Shown here one piece after another: positions 58,796 to 64,000 of a stretch of 64,000 nucleotides of DNA; position 1 is the stretch's first letter; each line of letters opens with the position of its first letter. The notes under the pieces are model-generated. The model saw nothing but the letters and a program-made list of their open reading frames with translations, had not been told where the DNA came from and ran no database searches. This DNA comes from Pseudomonas chlororaphis (GTDB lineage Bacteria; Pseudomonadota; Gammaproteobacteria; Pseudomonadales; Pseudomonadaceae), in the NCBI RefSeq assembly GCF_000783395.1, contig NZ_JSFK01000022.1, positions 27,258 through 91,257 on the forward strand, read 5' to 3'. The translations under genes and the position numbers were made by a program.

Positions 58796-61120
58796 ATGTC
58801 ACAAGTCGACCGTTACAAACCCTACAAAGGCGCCGCTGCCGGTTGGGGCGCTGTCATCAGCCTGACCAAGAGCTGGCTGGGCAGTGAAAACGCCCTGAAA
58901 AACATCCGTGCCATGCTCAAGACCAACCAGAACGGCGGCTTCGACTGCCCGGGTTGTGCCTGGGGTGAAGCGCCGGGCGCGAGCATGTTGAAGTTCTGCG
59001 AAAACGGCGCGAAAGCGGTGAACTGGGAAGCGACCGGGCGTTTGGTCGACCCGGCGTTCTTCAACAAGTACACGGTGTCGAGCCTGGCCGAACAAAGCGA
59101 CTACTGGCTGGAATATCAGGGCCGTCTGACCCACCCGATGCGCTACGACGCGCGGGTCGACCGCTATGTGGAAATCAGTTGGGCGGATGCCTTCGCGCTG
59201 ATCGCCGATCACCTTAAAAACCTCAAATCGCCGCACGAGGCCGAGTTCTACACCTCCGGTCGTGCGAGCAATGAAGCGGCGTTTCTCTATCAGTTGTTCG
59301 TCCGCGCCTTCGGCACCAACAACTTCCCCGACTGCTCGAACATGTGCCACGAAGCCAGTGCGGTGAGCATGATCGAGACCCTCGGCGTTGGCAAAGGGAC
59401 CGTGGTCTACGAGGATCTGCATCACGCTGACGCGATTTTCGTCATCGGCCAGAACCCCGGCACCAACCACCCGCGCATGCTCGAACCGCTGCGTGAAGCG
59501 GTAAAGCGCGGCGCACAAGTGGTCTGCATCAACCCATTGAAAGAGCGTGGCCTGGAGCGTTTCCAGAACCCGCAGAACCCGCTGGAAATGCTCAGCAACG
59601 GCTGGGAAGCGACCAACACCGCGTACTTCCGCCCGGCGCTGGGTGGCGACATGGCGATGATTCGCGGCATGGTCAAATTCCTCCTGCAGTGGGAACGTGA
59701 GGCGCAGGCGACTGGCGGCGAGCCGGTGTTCGATCATGCGTTCATTGCCGAGCACACCACAGGGCTCGACAGCTATTTGGCTGAAGTCGAGGCGACAAGC
59801 TGGGAGCACATTCTCGAGCAGTCTGGCGTGCCGTTGCATGACATCGAACTGGCCGCGCGCATGTATGGCCGCGCCAAAAGCGTGATCATGTGCTGGGCCA
59901 TGGGCCTGACCCAACACGTGCACTCCGTGGCGACCTTGCAGGAAGTCATCAACCTGCAACTGCTGCGCGGTAACGTCGGCCGTCCGGGCGCAGGTCTGTC
60001 GCCGGTTCGTGGCCACAGCAACGTGCAGGGCGACCGCACCATGGGCATCAACGAGCTGGCGCCGAAAGACTTGATGGACGCGCTGGAAAAACGCTTCAAC
60101 TTCGACGTGCCGCGCATGCACGGACACAACACGGTGATGGCGATCGGCGCCATGGAACGTGGCGAAGCCAAGGTGTTTATCGGTCTGGGCGGCAACTTCG
60201 CCCAAGCCACGCCGGACACCCCGCGCACCCACGCGGCGATGCGCAAACTCGACCTGACCGTGCACATTGCGACCAAGCTCAACCGCAGCCACTTGGTCAC
60301 CGGTCGCGACGCGCTGATTCTGCCGTGCCTCGGGCGTACCGACATCGATATCCAGGCTGAAGGCCCGCAAGGCGTGACCGTCGAAGACACGTTCAGCATG
60401 GTGCATTTGTCGTTCGGTCAGTTGAAACCGAAGTCGGCGCAGTTGAAATCCGAGCCGGCGATCATTGCCGGGATCGCCGCCGCGACGTTGGGCAAACACC
60501 CGATCGATTGGGAGTGGGTGGTGGGCGACTACGGGCGCATTCGCAACCTGATTGCCGACGTGATTCCGGGCTTCGAAAACTTCAATGAAAAACTGCTGAT
60601 TCCGGGGGGCTTCCACCTCGGCAACGACGCCTCGGATCGGGTCTGGAACACCGCCAGCGGCAAGGCTCAATTCACCCCGTGCGTGCTGCCGGAACATCTG
60701 ATCAGCGAAGGCGTGCGCAACCTCCCGGTCAAGCCGCATCTGATCCTGCAAACCATGCGTTCCCACGATCAGTACAACACCACGCTGTATGGCCTTGATG
60801 ACCGTTATCGCGGAGTTTACGGCATGCGCGATGTGATCTTCGCCAACGAGCAGGACATCCAGCGCCTGGGTTTCGAGCCGGGGCAGAAGGTTGATCTGGT
60901 AGCGCTGTGGGACGACGAACGTGAACGTCGGGTCAGCGGTTTTACCCTGATCGCTTACGACATTCCGGCAGGGCAGGCAGCGGCTTACTACCCGGAAACC
61001 AATCCGCTGGTACCGCTGGAAAGCTACGGCGACCGGACGTATACGCCGACCTCCAAGTTCGTCGCGATCCGCCTCGAAGCCGCGAAGGTCAGCAACCTGA
61101 TCCCGTCGTCGGTGGCGTAA
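58796..61120 (+). CDS. FdhF/YdeP-family molybdopterin oxidoreductase (formate dehydrogenase-like)
   Basis: A 774-residue cytoplasmic oxidoreductase of the Mo-bisMGD family. The N-terminal GGFDCPGCAWGE has only one CxxC (Cys51, Cys54), as in YdeP. TSGRASNEAAFLYQLF, NNFPDCSNMCHEASAV (Cys at the position of the molybdenum ligand) and RGNVGRPGAGLSPVRGHSNVQG (partly quoted) are typical. No signal peptide. ATG 58796 follows ATGGAGAGTCCC. Neighbouring fdhD and moa genes point to formate oxidation; the electron acceptor and true substrate are unproven. Confidence 0.9.
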   Translation: MSQVDRYKPYKGAAAGWGAVISLTKSWLGSENALKNIRAMLKTNQNGGFDCPGCAWGEAPGASMLKFCENGAKAVNWEATGRLVDPAFFNKYTVSSLAEQSDYWLEYQGRLTHPMRYDARVDRYVEISWADAFALIADHLKNLKSPHEAEFYTSGRASNEAAFLYQLFVRAFGTNNFPDCSNMCHEASAVSMIETLGVGKGTVVYEDLHHADAIFVIGQNPGTNHPRMLEPLREAVKRGAQVVCINPLKERGLERFQNPQNPLEMLSNGWEATNTAYFRPALGGDMAMIRGMVKFLLQWEREAQATGGEPVFDHAFIAEHTTGLDSYLAEVEATSWEHILEQSGVPLHDIELAARMYGRAKSVIMCWAMGLTQHVHSVATLQEVINLQLLRGNVGRPGAGLSPVRGHSNVQGDRTMGINELAPKDLMDALEKRFNFDVPRMHGHNTVMAIGAMERGEAKVFIGLGGNFAQATPDTPRTHAAMRKLDLTVHIATKLNRSHLVTGRDALILPCLGRTDIDIQAEGPQGVTVEDTFSMVHLSFGQLKPKSAQLKSEPAIIAGIAAATLGKHPIDWEWVVGDYGRIRNLIADVIPGFENFNEKLLIPGGFHLGNDASDRVWNTASGKAQFTPCVLPEHLISEGVRNLPVKPHLILQTMRSHDQYNTTLYGLDDRYRGVYGMRDVIFANEQDIQRLGFEPGQKVDLVALWDDERERRVSGFTLIAYDIPAGQAAAYYPETNPLVPLESYGDRTYTPTSKFVAIRLEAAKVSNLIPSSVA

Positions 61121-61226
61121 CCCGCCGCTCATAAAAACACTGGCAATTTGACTGGCTGCAGGCGTTCGCGTCTGGCGGTGGCCCGGGTTCGTGCTGCCGC
61201 TTTTCAGCCTGGATGAGGACATCATC

Positions 61227-62630
61227 ATGTTCAATCTGGAGGCACTGGACCTGGCGCGAATTCAATTCGCGTTCACGGTTTCGTTCCACATTATTTTTCC
61301 GGCGATCACCATTGGCCTGGCGAGTTTCCTGGCGGTACTCGAAGGTCTGTGGCTGAAAACCCGCAATGACACGTACCGCGATCTCTACCATTTCTGGTCG
61401 AAGATTTTCGCGGTCAATTTTGGCATGGGCGTGGTTTCGGGGCTGGTCATGGCGTACCAGTTCGGCACCAACTGGAGCGGCTTTTCGGATTTTGCCGGGA
61501 GCATCACCGGGCCGTTGCTGACCTATGAAGTGCTGACCGCGTTCTTCCTTGAGGCCGGTTTCCTCGGGGTGATGCTGTTCGGCTGGAACCGCGTCGGCCG
61601 TGGCTTGCACTTCTTCGCCACGGTGATGGTCGCGATCGGTACGTTGATTTCGACGTTCTGGATTCTCGCGTCCAACAGCTGGATGCAGACGCCGCAGGGC
61701 TTCGAAATCGTTGACGGGCGGGTGATGCCTCTGGACTGGCTGGCGATTGTGTTCAACCCGTCATTCCCGTTCCGTCTGGCGCACATGGCGATTGCCGCTT
61801 TTGTGGCGACGTCGTTCTTCGTTGGTGCGTCGGCTGCCTGGCATTTGCTGCGCGGCAATAACACCGCGCCGGTGCGCAAGATGTTTTCCATGGCGTTGTG
61901 GATGGCCCTGATCGTTGCGCCGATTCAAGCGGTGGTCGGTGACGCCCATGGCTTGAACACGCTGGAACATCAACCGGCAAAAATCGCCGCCATCGAAGGC
62001 CACTGGGAGAACGCCGACAACGGTCCGACGCCGCTGGTGCTGTTCGGCATCCCTGATATGCAGGCTGAGAAGACCAAGTATGCGTTGGAAATTCCCTACC
62101 TCGGCAGCCTGATCCTCACTCACAGCCTCGACAAACAGATCCCGGCGCTGAAGAGCTTTCCGAAAGAAGACCGGCCGAATTCGACCGTGATTTTCTGGAG
62201 CTTCCGCGTCATGGCCGGGCTGGGGATGTTGATGATCCTCGTCGGTTTGCTGGGGCTGGCGTTGCGCCGGGGCGGCAAGCTTTATCAGCATCGCGGCTTC
62301 CAGCGTCTGGTGTTGTTGATGGGGCCGAGCGGCTTGATTGCGCTGCTGGCCGGTTGGGTCACCACGGAAGTCGGGCGTCAGCCGTGGGTGGTGTACGGCT
62401 TGCTGCGCACCCACGACGCCGCGTCGCATCACTCGGTGGCGCAGATGAGCACGTCGCTGGCGCTGTTCGTGGTGATCTATTTCACCGTGTTCAGCGTGGG
62501 CATCGGCTACATGATGAAACTGGTGAAAAAAGGCCCGCAGCCGCACCACGAACATCCGCCTGCGGGCGATGAATTGCAGACGCCGCGTCGACCGATTTCG
62601 GCGGCTACCGCCCCTATGAAGGAGCATTGA
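61227..62630 (+). CDS. cioA: Cyanide-insensitive bd-type quinol oxidase subunit I
   Basis: A 467-residue CydA/CioA haem subunit of the inner membrane with about nine helices. LARIQFAFTVSFHIIFPAITIG contains the haem-ligand His; FAVNFGMGVVSGLVM, FEAGF-like FFLEAGFLGVMLFGWNR and GWVTTEVGRQPWVVYG are diagnostic. The Q-loop is short, as in CioA. ATG 61227 after GATGAGGACATC gives the family start MFNLEALDLARIQF. It oxidises ubiquinol and reduces oxygen without pumping. Confidence 0.94.
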   Translation: MFNLEALDLARIQFAFTVSFHIIFPAITIGLASFLAVLEGLWLKTRNDTYRDLYHFWSKIFAVNFGMGVVSGLVMAYQFGTNWSGFSDFAGSITGPLLTYEVLTAFFLEAGFLGVMLFGWNRVGRGLHFFATVMVAIGTLISTFWILASNSWMQTPQGFEIVDGRVMPLDWLAIVFNPSFPFRLAHMAIAAFVATSFFVGASAAWHLLRGNNTAPVRKMFSMALWMALIVAPIQAVVGDAHGLNTLEHQPAKIAAIEGHWENADNGPTPLVLFGIPDMQAEKTKYALEIPYLGSLILTHSLDKQIPALKSFPKEDRPNSTVIFWSFRVMAGLGMLMILVGLLGLALRRGGKLYQHRGFQRLVLLMGPSGLIALLAGWVTTEVGRQPWVVYGLLRTHDAASHHSVAQMSTSLALFVVIYFTVFSVGIGYMMKLVKKGPQPHHEHPPAGDELQTPRRPISAATAPMKEH

Positions 62631-62633
62631 GTC

Positions 62634-63650
62634 ATGGGTATTCAAGGTATCGATCTCTCGTTGATCTGGGGAGTGATCATCGCCTTCGGGGTGATGATGT
62701 ACGTGATCATGGACGGCTTCGATCTGGGTCTCGGGATCCTGTTTCCGCTGATCCCGGACGAGCAGGAACGCGACGTCATGATGAACACAGTCGCGCCTGT
62801 CTGGGACGGCAATGAGACGTGGCTGGTGCTTGGCGGGGCGGCGTTGTATGGCGCGTTTCCGCTGGCGTACGGGGTGATTCTGGAGGCGCTGTATCTGCCG
62901 CTGATCTTGATGCTGTGCGGGTTGATTTTTCGTGGCGTGGCGTTCGAGTTTCGCTTCAAGTCGTCGCCGCAAAAACGTCATTGGTGGGACAAGGCGTTTA
63001 TCGGTGGTTCGCTGCTGGCGACGTTCTCCCAGGGTGTGGTGATTGGTGCGTACGTGTCCGGGATTCCGGTAGTTGATCGGCAGTTTGCCGGCGGCGGTCT
63101 GGACTGGTTGGCGCCGTTTCCGCTGGTGTGTGGCGTGGGCCTGGTGATCGCGTATGCGTTGCTCGGCAGTACGTGGTTGCTGGTCAAGACCGAGGGCATG
63201 CTGGAATCGCGGATGCGTTTGTTCACCCGACCGCTGGCCTTGCTGCTGATGGCGATGGTGCTGGTGATTGGCGTGTGGACCCTGCAACTGCATCCGGAGC
63301 TGGCAGTGCGTTGGTCGACACACGGGCATCTGCAGGTGTTTGCCGGATTGGTGATGTTGGCGTTGCTGGCGCTGTTCGGGCTGCTGCGCACGTTGCGTCA
63401 GCGGCATACGCACTGGCCGTTTGTGTTCACCCTGGTACTGATGTTGCTCGGTTACATCGGCCTGGCGCTGAGCATCTGGCCGAACATCATCCCGCCGTCG
63501 GTAAGCATCTGGGCCGCCGCGTCACCGCCGTCGAGCCAGTTGTTTGCGCTGATCGGTGCACTGTTCATCCTGCCGGTGATTCTGATGTACACCTTCTGGA
63601 GCTACTACGTGTTCCGCGGCAAAGTGAGGATTGGCGATGGCTACCATTGA
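62634..63650 (+). CDS. cioB: Cyanide-insensitive bd-type quinol oxidase subunit II
   Basis: A 338-residue CydB/CioB with eight or nine helices. DLSLIWGVIIAFGVMMYVIMDGFDLGLGIL (partly quoted), APVWDGNETWLVLGG and FRGVAFEFRFK are the subunit II signature. It starts three bases after cioA with AAGGAG just upstream, and overlaps the next small gene by 14 bases. Confidence 0.94.
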   Translation: MGIQGIDLSLIWGVIIAFGVMMYVIMDGFDLGLGILFPLIPDEQERDVMMNTVAPVWDGNETWLVLGGAALYGAFPLAYGVILEALYLPLILMLCGLIFRGVAFEFRFKSSPQKRHWWDKAFIGGSLLATFSQGVVIGAYVSGIPVVDRQFAGGGLDWLAPFPLVCGVGLVIAYALLGSTWLLVKTEGMLESRMRLFTRPLALLLMAMVLVIGVWTLQLHPELAVRWSTHGHLQVFAGLVMLALLALFGLLRTLRQRHTHWPFVFTLVLMLLGYIGLALSIWPNIIPPSVSIWAAASPPSSQLFALIGALFILPVILMYTFWSYYVFRGKVRIGDGYH

Positions 63651-63792
63651 TTCGCGAGAAGTGAAATCCAGCCGCTGGTACAAGCGTCTGGGCTGGCTGT
63701 TGTTGATCTGGCTGGGCAGCGTGGTGTCGCTGGCGGTTGTCGCCAGTGTGTTGAAACTGGCGATGTATGCCGCGGGGATGAGGATCCACTGA
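63637..63792 (+). CDS. DUF2474 small membrane protein (CydX-like subunit of Cio)
   Basis: A 51-residue protein starting MATIDSREVKSSRWYKRLGW and followed by one membrane helix (LLLIWLGSVVSLAVVASVL), ending MRIH. DUF2474 proteins occur at the end of cio operons and probably stabilise the oxidase as CydX does for bd-I. The ATG lies inside the cioB 3' end after GTGAGGATTGGCG. A terminator follows five bases after the stop. Confidence 0.85.
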   Translation: MATIDSREVKSSRWYKRLGWLLLIWLGSVVSLAVVASVLKLAMYAAGMRIH

Positions 63793-63797
63793 GCCTG

Positions 63798-63826
63798 AAA
63801 AACCGCAGCCAGGCTGCGGTTTTTTA
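63798..63826 (+). terminator. Rho-independent terminator of the cio operon
   Basis: AACCGCAGCC and GGCTGCGGTT form a 10-bp stem with a one-base gap, followed by TTTTTATT. Confidence 0.88.
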
Positions 63827-63858
63827 TTGCCTCAATCTTCCGCGCGACTGCTGACCCT

Positions 63859-64000
63859 GTGGGAGCTGGCTTGCCAGCGATAGCGGTGGGTCAGTCGACA
63901 TCAATGTTGAAGGGGCGGGCCTCATCGCTGGCAAGCCAGCTCCCACAGGGTTTTGTGTTGTTCAGGGATGATGAGGATTACACCGATCATTGTGGGAGCG
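63859..64000. repeat. REPIN and start of another REP at the window edge
   Basis: An inverted pair occupies 63859-63949. A further unit (TGTGGGAGCG) begins at 63991 and is cut by the window end. Confidence 0.88.

Noticed and set aside
58799..61234. 811-codon open frame antisense to the fdhF-like gene
   Set aside because: It mirrors a well-supported molybdopterin oxidoreductase. Its composition (His, Arg, Val-rich) is that of a GC-rich antisense shadow, with no motif or ribosome site.
1..64000. tRNA, rRNA, prophage or intact insertion sequence
   Set aside because: None of their signatures (tRNA arms, rRNA conserved segments, transposase or integrase motifs) was recognised on either strand.

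Overview
The window looks like chromosome from a member of the Pseudomonas fluorescens complex. Coding sequence is GC-rich. Gene content is typical of the group (reductive pyrimidine catabolism, gamma-glutamyl polyamine catabolism, a Cio-type bd oxidase with a DUF2474 subunit, DUF1428 and DUF6124-like small proteins). Intergenic spaces are full of the inverted REP pairs (REPINs) common in fluorescent pseudomonads. No rRNA, tRNA, CRISPR array, phage or intact insertion sequence was seen. Family names come from reading the translations; no database search was possible.

Layout. 1-4.0 kb: pyrimidine catabolism, with a dihydropyrimidinase (cut by the window edge) divergent from an NCS1 permease and an N-carbamoyl-beta-alanine-type amidohydrolase, and a strong palindromic operator between them. 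4.1-8.0 kb: DHH phosphoesterase, CAP-domain protein, alpha/beta hydrolase, Tat-exported aldo/keto reductase. 8.0-11.6 kb: LysR regulator divergent from a tartrate dehydrogenase and DctA. 11.7-13.4 kb: small secreted protein, LysR regulator, cupin. 13.6-17.4 kb: paoABC periplasmic molybdenum aldehyde oxidoreductase. 17.7-23.1 kb: lactate-permease-family carrier, lipoproteins, DUF1428, small proteins, ThpR.

23.4-34.6 kb: a polyamine island. It holds a Pot-type ABC importer, a gamma-glutamyl hydrolase, glutamylpolyamine synthetase, aldehyde dehydrogenase, FAD oxidase and a PuuR/PauR-like regulator. A second synthetase and oxidase pair lies at 45.4-48.1 kb. 34.6-37.8 kb: an AT-rich insert with one very large unrecognised protein (PD-(D/E)XK-like centre, SEC-C zinc tail) and two tiny opposite-strand ORFs. 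37.8-45.3 kb: small secreted proteins, a RelA/SpoT-type HD protein, AbrB-family membrane protein, flavodoxin-fold oxidoreductase, LysR and DeoR regulators. 48.6-49.9 kb: chromate transporter.

50.2-63.8 kb: a nearly complete molybdenum-cofactor and formate module: moaE-moaD-moaC-fdhD, a LysR regulator, moaB-moeA, moaA, an FdhF/YdeP-type molybdopterin oxidoreductase, then cioA-cioB-DUF2474. The moaB-moeA and fdhF-like promoters share a long, identically spaced bipartite element with a T-N11-A core, which ties both to one LysR-type activator, probably the adjacent one. Between moeA and a bestrophin gene a REPIN has expanded into a tandem array of about 1 kb (55462-56487). A second family of nonautonomous MITE-like inverted-repeat elements occurs four times plus one solo hairpin.
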